Source: Thermovenabulum gondwanense (lineage in GTDB: Bacteria > Bacillota > Thermosediminibacteria > Thermosediminibacterales > Thermosediminibacteraceae). From it: a DNA stretch of 64,000 nucleotides. The stretch spans positions 1 through 64,000 of the forward strand of contig NZ_LOHZ01000044.1 of assembly GCF_001601575.1 (NCBI RefSeq), read 5' to 3'. Below the pieces are notes generated by a model. That model made no database searches and was not told where the DNA came from. It saw nothing but the letters and a program-made list of their open reading frames with translations. Positions 51,222 to 59,289 of this stretch are shown here, one piece after another (position 1 is the stretch's first letter; every line of letters begins with the position of its first letter). A program made the translations under genes and the position numbers.

Positions 51222-52031
51222 TCATCCCTCCGATTTATTATACCTGCCAGCCTTCAACCAACACATCATAATATAAACTGCGCTGCTCAATCTATTTAAA
51301 ACTTTTATTATATCCTCTCTTTCAAGACCTTCATTAGGGTCATAGAAAGCTTCGCACGCAGCCAATTCGGTTTCTCTGATTTTGGTTCTTATTAAATTAA
51401 GTTCTGCCATTAATTCACCCATCTTATAATCAGGCATAAAATGTTCTATACCAATTGATGCTCTGGGATTTTGAGAAATCCTCCTTATTTCATCTTCTTT
51501 AAAGCCGAAAAGGTTTAAATCCTCTACTGGTTCTGAAAGAACTTCGGCCCTCATAAGCCTTCTTACCACTTTTAAAACCTCATCTAAATCTTCTACAAGT
51601 TTTTTCATCTTATTTTTTTCTGCAATTGTCTGAGCCCTAATAATGAAGGCTTCCAATGAATCTATTCTTCCTCTTAATTTAATTCTTGGATGTACCTTAG
51701 GGACCAATTTATTCCCGTATAAATGAGTAAAACTCTCAGGTTTTTCATTTGTTTTTACAGCTCCTACTAAAATTTCATATCTTCCCGAACTACCACCAGC
51801 GTCCCCTTCTTTTTTACTGCTTTTCTCAGCTTTTTGTTCCTCTTTCAGATCTACATCATGACTTTTTTCCTTAATGCTGTCAACTTCTCCAAAAACCAGT
51901 TCAATCTTATTTTCATTAAGATAACTCTTGGCCGCTGGGGTTAAGATGGTTCCCGGTGAAACTAAAAATCTGTTCACCGGGCCCATCTTTTTTAACTCAT
52001 TCCTTATGTCAAACTCCGTTAATACCTTCAT
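51222..52031 (-). CDS. eutT: EutT-type ATP:cob(I)alamin adenosyltransferase
   Basis: About 269 residues; ATG 52031 is better spaced from GGGGGTG than the GTG at 52037. Residues 1-50 hold the module VLTEFDIRNELKKMG...TILTPAAKSYLNENKI. A Lys/Glu/Ser linker follows, then the adenosyltransferase domain (FTHLYGNKLVPKVHPRIKLR, GRIDSLEAFIIRAQTIAEK, RRLMRAEVL). The Cys-rich HX11CCX2C metal motif of Salmonella EutT is not present; only two isolated Cys are seen near the C-terminus. It supplies adenosylcobalamin to EutBC. Confidence 0.9.
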   Translation of the reverse strand: MKVLTEFDIRNELKKMGPVNRFLVSPGTILTPAAKSYLNENKIELVFGEVDSIKEKSHDVDLKEEQKAEKSSKKEGDAGGSSGRYEILVGAVKTNEKPESFTHLYGNKLVPKVHPRIKLRGRIDSLEAFIIRAQTIAEKNKMKKLVEDLDEVLKVVRRLMRAEVLSEPVEDLNLFGFKEDEIRRISQNPRASIGIEHFMPDYKMGELMAELNLIRTKIRETELAACEAFYDPNEGLEREDIIKVLNRLSSAVYIMMCWLKAGRYNKSEG

Positions 52032-52059
52032 CTTCACACCCCCAGCTCATTTAGGATTT

Positions 52060-52371
52060 TTATTTAGTGGGGTCGTATCCACTTTCCTTTTTCACATTAG
52101 GTAGTATATACTCTACATCAGGATGTGGTCTTGGAATTACATGGACAGAAATCAATTCTCCCACCCTTGACGCTGCCGCTGCACCTGCATCAGTTGCCGC
52201 TTTTACAGCTCCTACATCTCCCCTAACCATAACCGTTACAAGTCCACCTCCGACTTTTTCTTTACCTATAAGTGTTACATTTGCTGCTTTTACCATCGCA
52301 TCTGCCGCCTCAATTGCAGCCACCAAGCCTTTTGTTTCAATCATTCCCAAAGCAATTTGTCCACCGTTCAT
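52060..52371 (-). CDS. eutM: BMC-H shell protein, EutM/PduA type (copy 2)
   Basis: 103 residues, single BMC domain: [40 protein letters not shown] and [14 protein letters not shown]. It differs from copy 1 at only a few positions in the domain (for example [11 protein letters not shown] against [11 protein letters not shown]) but carries a C-terminal tail ending GYDPTK. The two probably co-assemble. Lies between eutE and eutT. Confidence 0.95.
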   Translation of the reverse strand: MNGGQIALGMIETKGLVAAIEAADAMVKAANVTLIGKEKVGGGLVTVMVRGDVGAVKAATDAGAAAASRVGELISVHVIPRPHPDVEYILPNVKKESGYDPTK

Positions 52372-52389
52372 TTTAAAACCCCCTCACTT

Positions 52390-53859
52390 TTAAAAATTTA
52401 TTTTTTTTAATACCTCTTCCACAATCTTTTTAATCACTTCTGGATTTACTTCTTCAGTTTTTTCAATTGCCTTTGCGCCATAAAGCTCTGCCTTTAATTC
52501 CCCAAGGCTACGCACTCCATAAGCTAACCGTTTAATATTCATTAAATGCATTGGCCCTATATTATCTGATGTGGCGTTTCCTCCCCATGTTCCGCAACCA
52601 AGTGTCAGAGAAGGCACCAATCCTGTTGTCGCCCCAATTGCTCCGAAGGAGGAAGGTTGATTCACAAGAATTCTGAAAGCTGGTTTTTCTAATGCAAATT
52701 TCTTTACAATTTCATCGTTATTTGAATGAATAGACATGGTATGCCCCATACCACCGAGCTCTAAAAGTTCAATGCAGAGCATGCATGCTTCTTTCCAATC
52801 TTCAACCTCATAATAAGCTAGTATAGGGCTCAGTTTTTCCTTTGATAAAGGATATTGTTTACCTACTCCGGAAAGAGGAGCCAATAAGACTTTTGTTTCT
52901 TTTGGAACTTTTATACCGGCATTTTCCGCTATGCTTACTGCTGATTTACCAACTATAGCGGGATTCAAACTTCCATCAGGTCTAAAGGCATACTTTTCTA
53001 ACTTATAGATTTCCTCAGGGTTTAAAATTACCCCTCTCATCTCAATAAAGATTCTTTTCACTTCATCTGCAATGCATTTTTCGCAAATCACCGATTGTTC
53101 AGAAGCACAAATTGTACCGTTGTCAAAGGTTTTACTCTCTATAATGGCTTTTACTGCGTCTTTAACATTTGCGCTCCTTTCAATATATGCAGGGACATTT
53201 CCAGGACCAACACCATATGCAGGTTTTCCTGAACTATATGCAGCTTTCACCATATCTGAACCGCCGGTAGCCAATATTAAATTTACATCAGGGTGTTTCA
53301 TTAATGCTTGAGTTGCTTCCAAGGTTGGAGTGGATATACAGCCCAATATTCCTTCTGGTGCTCCTGCCCTTACTGCAGCTTTATGCAGTATTTCAACTGC
53401 TTGAGAGGTGCAATCAGCTGCCCTGGGATGTGGGCTAAAAACTATAGCGTTCCTTGCTTTTACAGAGATCAAAGATTTGAATATGGCTGTAGACGTGGGA
53501 TTTGTGGTAGGAGTCAATCCTGCAATAACACCTACAGGTTCTGCAATTTCACACACCTTGTTTACTTCATCTATTTTAATAAATCCTACCGTCTTCAAGT
53601 CTTTTATAGCTTCATATACCCTTTTGGCAGCAAATAGATTTTTAATTACCTTGTGTTCATATACCCCAATGTCCGTTTCTTCTACAGCTACTCTTGCAAG
53701 CCAGTCTGAAGCTGCTGCAGCTTCTTCAGACATCGCTTTAACTATTTCATCAATTTTTTCCTGGGGATAGGTGTCTAGAATCTTTTGTGCTTCCTTGGCT
53801 TTTGCTACTAAATTCCTCACTTCCTGTATTGCTAAAAGATCCTTATCTATTTTTATCAT
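52390..53859 (-). CDS. eutE: CoA-acylating acetaldehyde dehydrogenase EutE
   Basis: 489 residues. Aldehyde-dehydrogenase fold with the catalytic Cys in NGTICASEQSVICE, cofactor-binding ATGGSDMVKAAYSSGKPAYG and VGPGNVPAYIERSANVKDAV. The AGLTPTTNPTSTAIFKSLIS segment is typical of EutE/PduP/AdhE enzymes. The last ~20 residues (NPEVIKKIVEEVLKKINF) form an amphipathic C-terminal helix that looks like an encapsulation peptide, placed at the C-terminus unlike the N-terminal ones of PduL and EutC. It oxidises acetaldehyde with NAD and CoA to acetyl-CoA. Confidence 0.95.
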   Translation of the reverse strand: MIKIDKDLLAIQEVRNLVAKAKEAQKILDTYPQEKIDEIVKAMSEEAAAASDWLARVAVEETDIGVYEHKVIKNLFAAKRVYEAIKDLKTVGFIKIDEVNKVCEIAEPVGVIAGLTPTTNPTSTAIFKSLISVKARNAIVFSPHPRAADCTSQAVEILHKAAVRAGAPEGILGCISTPTLEATQALMKHPDVNLILATGGSDMVKAAYSSGKPAYGVGPGNVPAYIERSANVKDAVKAIIESKTFDNGTICASEQSVICEKCIADEVKRIFIEMRGVILNPEEIYKLEKYAFRPDGSLNPAIVGKSAVSIAENAGIKVPKETKVLLAPLSGVGKQYPLSKEKLSPILAYYEVEDWKEACMLCIELLELGGMGHTMSIHSNNDEIVKKFALEKPAFRILVNQPSSFGAIGATTGLVPSLTLGCGTWGGNATSDNIGPMHLMNIKRLAYGVRSLGELKAELYGAKAIEKTEEVNPEVIKKIVEEVLKKINF

Positions 53860-53865
53860 CCTTTT

Positions 53866-54663
53866 CTACACCTCCTTACTGAAATATTTTATTAATAGTT
53901 CTAATATTTCACTCTTTCTCATTGAATCTACTTTTTCTCCCCTTATTTCTTTCCCTAAAAGTTCTTTTGCAACCCTCCTGAGATTCTTTGCACTTAATTT
54001 ATCAATACTATTGTTTTGTTCTAAAATGCTTTTTAATTGCTCATTTTTTAATAATTCCTTTATTTTATTTGTTATTCCAGTTAAGTCCGTTTCTTCTAAT
54101 TTTTCTACTTTCTCATTTTTTTCGGTATTTTCTCTATTTTTGATATCTTTTCTTATATCAGTATCGTCAGGTATCTTTTCATCTTGCAAACCTTCCATTT
54201 CCTTTTCAGTTACTACCTCATTTTCTTCTTTTTTATAATTATCAATAACTTCTTTTGTTTCTAAATCTTCAACTACATTCTCTTCTCTTTTAAACTCCTT
54301 ATTTTGTTCATCTTCTTCCTTCTTTTCTTCCTTCATTGTCTCTTTTACTTCTGTCTTCTCTTCAATCATATATTCATATTTATTCTGTACTTTCCCGTCG
54401 ATAATAACAATTGAATTTTCATCCATCCTCGGTATTATATTAAAACTTATAGCTTTCCCTATTTTTTTTGCTGCAGCAAAGCCTGTATCTACCGCAGCTT
54501 TTACAGCACCTACATCTCCCGTGATTATTGTAGTAACCAAACCTCCAGTAGTATATCTAAAAGCATACAATTTGACATTAGCAGCTTTTAATGCTGCGTC
54601 GGTCGCTTCAATTGCTGGAACCAATCCGTAGGTTTCTATAAAACCGAAAGCTTTATTTTCCAT
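53866..54663 (-). CDS. EutK-like shell protein with Rho_N/SAP-like C-terminal domain
   Basis: 265 residues. Residues 1-88 form a BMC domain ([50 protein letters not shown]). Residues ~90-195 form a very charged Glu/Lys-rich linker. Residues ~200-265 are helical: LKSILEQNNSIDKLSAKNL, RRVAKELLGKEI, SMRKSEILELLIKYF; the pattern resembles Rho_N or SAP domains that bind nucleic acid. Enterobacterial EutK also has a C-terminal putative nucleic-acid-binding domain, but of helix-turn-helix type. A shell protein that tethers DNA or RNA is possible; partner docking is an alternative. Confidence 0.8.
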   Translation of the reverse strand: MENKAFGFIETYGLVPAIEATDAALKAANVKLYAFRYTTGGLVTTIITGDVGAVKAAVDTGFAAAKKIGKAISFNIIPRMDENSIVIIDGKVQNKYEYMIEEKTEVKETMKEEKKEEDEQNKEFKREENVVEDLETKEVIDNYKKEENEVVTEKEMEGLQDEKIPDDTDIRKDIKNRENTEKNEKVEKLEETDLTGITNKIKELLKNEQLKSILEQNNSIDKLSAKNLRRVAKELLGKEIRGEKVDSMRKSEILELLIKYFSKEV

Positions 54664-54674
54664 TACCTTCTCCC

Positions 54675-55331
54675 CTAATATCTTTTGGGATATTTAGCAA
54701 CTTCCATAACCGCCGCTGCAAAAGCATCACACGCTGCTTTACATGCAGATTGTGAACCTGTCAAATGCCCACCAGCAAAGTTTGTTTCACTCGGAGGTCC
54801 AAAGAATGAAGTCAACTTAACTTCTGCTGCTTTTATTGCAGCATCAAGTGCATACATGGCTTCAATAGGTGGCGCTATCAAGTAAGCTATAGGTGAACCT
54901 TCTGGTATATTATTTATTTTTGAAAGATAAGAACCTGTTCTTGAAATACATTGAGCATAAAAAGCAATTTGTCCTTCTTCATCTGCAGCCCAAAAACAAG
55001 CATCATTTTCTATGCAATCAATAGCTGCATTCAATCCACTTTTCACTTCTGCAGGATTGGGCCCCGCCAATATACCTATGAACTCACCCGACAAGGGTCC
55101 CGAAGCATGAGCCGCACCTGCATAGAAAGACCTTGCATATACCACTTCAACATCAGCTTTTTTCGTTGCTTCATCTACTGCCGTATAACCTACATCATCA
55201 ATGGTTACGGTAAGCATCCCAATACTCCTATGTTCGGGTTTTAAATTTAATTCTTTTTTCATGTATTCGTTTACATTGGGAATTAATTTAACAGCCAATA
55301 CCTGAGCCTTTATGGGTTTAAAACCGTACAT
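54675..55331 (-). CDS. eutL: Tandem-BMC shell protein EutL
   Basis: 218 residues. EutL-specific motifs are AQVLAVKLIPNVNEYMKKEL, ARSFYAGAAHASGPLSGEFI, GILAGPNPAEVKSGLNAAID, and TSFFGPPSETNFAGGHLTGS, QSACKAACDAFAAAVMEVA. EutL trimers have a large gated central pore thought to pass cofactors. It lies between the copy-2 eutC and the EutK-like gene. Confidence 0.95.
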   Translation of the reverse strand: MYGFKPIKAQVLAVKLIPNVNEYMKKELNLKPEHRSIGMLTVTIDDVGYTAVDEATKKADVEVVYARSFYAGAAHASGPLSGEFIGILAGPNPAEVKSGLNAAIDCIENDACFWAADEEGQIAFYAQCISRTGSYLSKINNIPEGSPIAYLIAPPIEAMYALDAAIKAAEVKLTSFFGPPSETNFAGGHLTGSQSACKAACDAFAAAVMEVAKYPKRY

Positions 55332-55353
55332 TTTGAAACCCCCTTTTCTTTTT

Positions 55354-56271
55354 TTATAAATTCATTAATTTTACGCCGCTGGCTTTTGCATCGTATATCT
55401 TTTTTACAATACCCGCTACATGGGCACCCGCTTCAACAGGAGGCAGGCCTCCATCATGAATATTAGAAACGAGCATCCTGTCAGACTCTATTGTATTTTT
55501 ATTGGGTTTATAGCACATATAAGCACTCATGCTCTTCGCTGTAACCAAACCCGGCCTTTCCCCTATCAATTCAACAAGGACCTCAGGTTGTAGCAATTCG
55601 CCCACTTCATCCATTACAGCTACTCTGCCATACTTTATAAAGAAAGGTTTACCAATACTTAATCCATAACCTTTAAGGGCTTGTAAAAACGATGGTATGA
55701 AATCCTTGGCATTAGCTTCGATTGCTGTAGAGCTCAACCCATCAACAACTATCAATTGAACCTGCGGTGATTTGGGGCACTCTTTCAAAATTTTTTCTTT
55801 TGCTTCCTCAGAAAGTTTTCTTCCAAGATCAGGTCTTGTCAAATATTCATCCTTATCTTTAACAACCGTTTGAACAGTAAACAATCCCAATTCTTCGATG
55901 AATTTAGGATCTACATCTTTCATAACAGCATCCTTTGCAGCTGCAAGATCCGCTCTGAATCTTAACCATGGTTCAACTTTATACCTTGCTCCCGCTCTCC
56001 AAAGACCTATTCTAGCAGGCGTATTCTTCTTAATCCTCATTAATCCTTCTTTATCAAAGGGTTCAGGTATAAGTGCCCACTCTTCTAATTTTATTTCATT
56101 GAGATCCGGTAGATACTGTTCTTCACAAACACTTTCATTTTTCTTTTGTGATGAGACACATTCTCTTTCTTTTAAGATATCTGTCTTATTTTCTTTCTTC
56201 TCCATATTTATGAGGTTTAATTCTTTAAGTACACTTTCTACAATTCCCTGTACGTCTTTTTCGCTTAACAT
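55354..56271 (-). CDS. eutC: Ethanolamine ammonia-lyase small subunit (copy 2)
   Basis: 305 residues. The N-terminal helix VQGIVESVLKELNLINM looks like an encapsulation peptide and is followed by a long charged linker. The EutC domain retains LTRPDLGRKLSEEAKEKI, QLIVVDGLSSTAIEANAKDF and IGERPGLVTAKSMSAYMCY. In the most conserved block it reads LWRAGARYKVEPWLRFRADL where other EutC, including copy 1, have G-R-A/S-G-P-R and RADHA. Thus a Trp, an Ala for Pro and a Leu for His occur near the cobalamin/substrate interface region. It pairs with EutB copy 2, 12 bases upstream. Confidence 0.94.
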   Translation of the reverse strand: MLSEKDVQGIVESVLKELNLINMEKKENKTDILKERECVSSQKKNESVCEEQYLPDLNEIKLEEWALIPEPFDKEGLMRIKKNTPARIGLWRAGARYKVEPWLRFRADLAAAKDAVMKDVDPKFIEELGLFTVQTVVKDKDEYLTRPDLGRKLSEEAKEKILKECPKSPQVQLIVVDGLSSTAIEANAKDFIPSFLQALKGYGLSIGKPFFIKYGRVAVMDEVGELLQPEVLVELIGERPGLVTAKSMSAYMCYKPNKNTIESDRMLVSNIHDGGLPPVEAGAHVAGIVKKIYDAKASGVKLMNL

Positions 56272-56283
56272 CCTTTTACCCCC

Positions 56284-57648
56284 CTATTTCAAAAATATGG
56301 TGGGATCGCCTGCTTTGGAGGTTAGTCTGCCGTCTTTCATTAAACCCATATTCTCCATCCATTTTTCAAATTCAGGAGCAGGTCTTAATTTTAATGCCTC
56401 TCTTAATGCAGCTACATCATGATAGCTAGTGCATTGATAATTTAGCATTATGTCATCTCCCATAGGAACTCCCATGAAATAATTGCATCCTGCTGCTGTG
56501 AGCAAAACAGCAAGATTTTCCACATCGTTTTGATCAGCTTTCATATGGTTTGTATAACAGGCATCGCACCCCATTGGAATACCTGTCAATTTCCCCATAA
56601 AGTGGTCTTCTAACCCGGCTCGTATTACCTGTTTGCTGTCATATAGATATTCAGGCCCTATAAATCCTACTACCGTATTTACTAATAGCGGGTTATACCG
56701 TTTTGCCAAGCCGTAACATCTTGCTTCCATAGTTACCTGATCTGCCCCATGATGAGCATCAGCTGAAAGCTCAGAACCCTGTCCTGTCTCAAAATACATC
56801 AGATTGGGCCCTTTACCTGTGCTGTATCTTTTTATTAGTTCATGAGCCTCATCAAGCATGCTTACCGAAATACCAAAGGCTTCATTGCCTTTCTGGCTTC
56901 CTGCAATGCTCTGGAATATTACGCCAACTGGCGCCCCTTGACGTATGCATTTTATTTGTGTTGTCACGTGGGCAAGAACACTGTGCTGTGCAGGAATTTT
57001 CCATTTCTCAATAAACTCATACAAAGCCCATAACAATCTGCTGACATTGTCTACATCATCTATACAAGGATTAATTCCTATTACCGCATCCCCAATACCA
57101 AAGCTCAATCCCTCCATTACCTCTGCTATTATTCCATCTATATTATCCGTTGGATGGTTTGGCTGTAACCTTGCAGAAAGAGTTCCTGGAAGTCCAAGGG
57201 TGGTATTGCAGTGAGAAACTCTGCGTATTTTGGAAGCTCCGTATATTAAATCCAAATTTGAACTTATTTTTGCAACCGCTGCTACCATTTCACTGGTTAA
57301 TCCTTGGCTTATACAATCAATATCATCAGAAGTTGTTTTATCGTCCAATATGTATTCTTTTAATTGACCTGCTGTCCAACTTTTTATCTTGCTGTAAACA
57401 TGCTCATTCACCTGGTCCTGTATTACCCTCGTTACCTCATCTTCTTCATAAGGTACCACGGGATTATTTCTTAAATCCTCAAGGGTTAAATTTGATAGAA
57501 CGTATTTTGCTGCTATTCTTTCCTCTTCAGAATTGGCTGCAATCCCTGCCAAAATATCTCCTGATTTTTCTTCATTTGCTTTGGCAAGAACTTCTTTTAC
57601 ATCTTTAAAGCAGTAAACTGTTCCCCTTACCTTTGCCTTTAAAATCAC
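56284..57648 (-). CDS. eutB: Ethanolamine ammonia-lyase large subunit (copy 2)
   Basis: About 454 residues. The GTG at 57648 has AAAGGGGGG at proper spacing; the TTG at 57657 abuts it. It is closer than copy 1 to enterobacterial EutB in key blocks: VNTVVGFIGPEYLYDSKQ and IPMGCDACYTNHMKADQND. Also visible are RLQPNHPTDNIDGIIAEVM, DAVIGINPCIDDVD and LMYFETGQGSELSADAHHGA. It follows eutA by about 30 bases and precedes eutC copy 2. Divergence from copy 1 is spread along the sequence, so the duplication is not recent. Confidence 0.95.
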   Translation of the reverse strand: MILKAKVRGTVYCFKDVKEVLAKANEEKSGDILAGIAANSEEERIAAKYVLSNLTLEDLRNNPVVPYEEDEVTRVIQDQVNEHVYSKIKSWTAGQLKEYILDDKTTSDDIDCISQGLTSEMVAAVAKISSNLDLIYGASKIRRVSHCNTTLGLPGTLSARLQPNHPTDNIDGIIAEVMEGLSFGIGDAVIGINPCIDDVDNVSRLLWALYEFIEKWKIPAQHSVLAHVTTQIKCIRQGAPVGVIFQSIAGSQKGNEAFGISVSMLDEAHELIKRYSTGKGPNLMYFETGQGSELSADAHHGADQVTMEARCYGLAKRYNPLLVNTVVGFIGPEYLYDSKQVIRAGLEDHFMGKLTGIPMGCDACYTNHMKADQNDVENLAVLLTAAGCNYFMGVPMGDDIMLNYQCTSYHDVAALREALKLRPAPEFEKWMENMGLMKDGRLTSKAGDPTIFLK

Positions 57649-57678
57649 AGAAAACAACCCCCCTTTAAGCTTTATTGT

Positions 57679-59127
57679 TTAATGAGAAAAAACCAACGTT
57701 TTCAAAATAACAGGTACTACACTACCGCTATACAAAGGCTCTCCTATATCGATATAATCACCCTCCTTTACTGAAATTTCATCTATTGAAATAACTTCAT
57801 ATAGATTGCCGCCAAGATTTTTCAAAATACTTCCTAAAGCTTTTCCAATATCTTCCTCACAAGCTACAACAATGGGCCCCGGTATATTAGAAATTCTAAC
57901 TGCTGCAAATAGCGCTTCTGCTAAATTTTTAACTTTTTCAAAATTTACATTTTCTAAATCCGGTATAAGTAATGCTGGTATAAGATGCCCTTCTGCATTT
58001 TTGAAGGTTTCCAATTTTTTCTTTACTCCTTCTATAAGTTCAGCTTTACTCCCATGAGGATCATCAACTTTCACTACAGGTATATTTTTCAAAGGAAGCA
58101 CCTTTGAATCTGATATATATATGGTAGATCCGCTCAACTCAGTTGTATGTACTCCCGCTCCTATGACCGTGGCGTAAATAGTCTCCATGGGTTTTATTAC
58201 TTCATAGGGAAGCTTCGAGATATTTCTTTTTAATTCCATTGCAAGCAATGGACCTATATCTTGGTATCTTGTTACCCATAATACATCATTAGAATAATCA
58301 TCTTCGTAAAATAATCTGCCTACCCCCCCAGAAAAAGTGACTGCATCAATTTTTAAATTTTCCTTCGGTAAAGGCCCTATTGCTAATTTTTCTGCAAGAG
58401 AATTCGGTCTAAAAAGTAGAATGCTTATTAAAGATTCTGCTAACATCCCTGCAATTTTAATTAGATCATTTAAACCAAGCTTATCGTTTTTTTTGACCTT
58501 AAAGCCTCCTTCATCTAAAACGATTTGTCCGTAATTTGAAACCTCCGTTAATTTTACGTCTTTGTAATCTGATGACAATTTGATTAGCCTTCCCCCTATA
58601 TTGGCACAAAAGGTGGTTAACAGCTTTCCTTCATTAAAAACAGAGATGTTTGTAGTTCCTCCTCCTATATCCACATTGCAAACGCTTTTTTTCGTTTTAG
58701 AAGATAAATTCGCTGCTCCTGCTCCTAAGCCCGCGAGATAGGCTTCTAAATTAGGTCCAGCAGTCGCAACTACAAATGTTCCCGCTAACTTTGAAATGGC
58801 ATCTAAAATATTCTCTGCATTTTCTTTTCTTGCAGTCTCTCCAGTTATTATCACTGCACCTGTTTTTATTTCAGAAGGAGAAATTTTGGCTTTTTTATAC
58901 TCTTCTTCAATAAGCTTTTTTAGATTTATAAAATCAATGGTCTTTTCATCAATTAAAGGTGTAAAATAGACGTTACTTCTATATATGATATTTTTTTCAA
59001 CTATTTCTATTTTAGGTGCACTAAACCCACCTGCAACATTTTTTATTTTGAGTTTACTTATAACCAAAGACGTTGTTGAAGTTCCTATATCTATACCTAC
59101 GCTTAATATTTCCTCTACACTCGCCAC
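57679..59127 (-). CDS. eutA: EutA, reactivating factor of ethanolamine ammonia-lyase
   Basis: About 482 residues. The frame opens at 59169 within the terminator hairpin, but GTG 59127 follows AAAGGAG at seven bases and begins ASVEEILSVGIDIGTSTTSL. Actin-like ATPase motifs are VGIDIGTSTTS, CNVDIGGGTTNISVFNEGKL and FSGGVGRLFYEDD. GADVHTTELSG-type text (IGAGVHTTELSGSTIYIS) is typical of EutA. It exchanges damaged cobalamin from EutBC using ATP. First gene after the ANTAR leader. Confidence 0.94.
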   Translation of the reverse strand: MASVEEILSVGIDIGTSTTSLVISKLKIKNVAGGFSAPKIEIVEKNIIYRSNVYFTPLIDEKTIDFINLKKLIEEEYKKAKISPSEIKTGAVIITGETARKENAENILDAISKLAGTFVVATAGPNLEAYLAGLGAGAANLSSKTKKSVCNVDIGGGTTNISVFNEGKLLTTFCANIGGRLIKLSSDYKDVKLTEVSNYGQIVLDEGGFKVKKNDKLGLNDLIKIAGMLAESLISILLFRPNSLAEKLAIGPLPKENLKIDAVTFSGGVGRLFYEDDYSNDVLWVTRYQDIGPLLAMELKRNISKLPYEVIKPMETIYATVIGAGVHTTELSGSTIYISDSKVLPLKNIPVVKVDDPHGSKAELIEGVKKKLETFKNAEGHLIPALLIPDLENVNFEKVKNLAEALFAAVRISNIPGPIVVACEEDIGKALGSILKNLGGNLYEVISIDEISVKEGDYIDIGEPLYSGSVVPVILKTLVFSH

Positions 59128-59154
59128 ACTTAATCTCCTTTCTGTTAAAAACAA

Positions 59155-59228
59155 AAGCCCCACCAGCATGGTTTAAGACCATGCCCGATGGGGCTTCATT
59201 GCCCAAAAGAGACACCATTGTCTCTTTT
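59155..59228 (-). promoter_or_regulatory. Dual-hexaloop ANTAR antiterminator and terminator before eutA
   Basis: Read on the minus strand: hairpin P1 AAAAGAGAC-AATGGT-GTCTCTTTT (59205-59228), then P2 GGGC-AATGAA-GCCC (59191-59204). The 3' arm of P2 overlaps the 5' arm of a long terminator stem (59155-59196) ending in GUUUUU. Both six-base loops have A at position 1 and G at position 4, the signature of EutV-type ANTAR RNA targets. EutV binding would hold P1-P2 and block the terminator. eutV and eutW lie directly upstream. Confidence 0.92.
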
Positions 59229-59289
59229 TATATATTTAGCTGATTACTATTATAAAGGTACTTTTTAATTTTTGCAATATTTTATTTTT

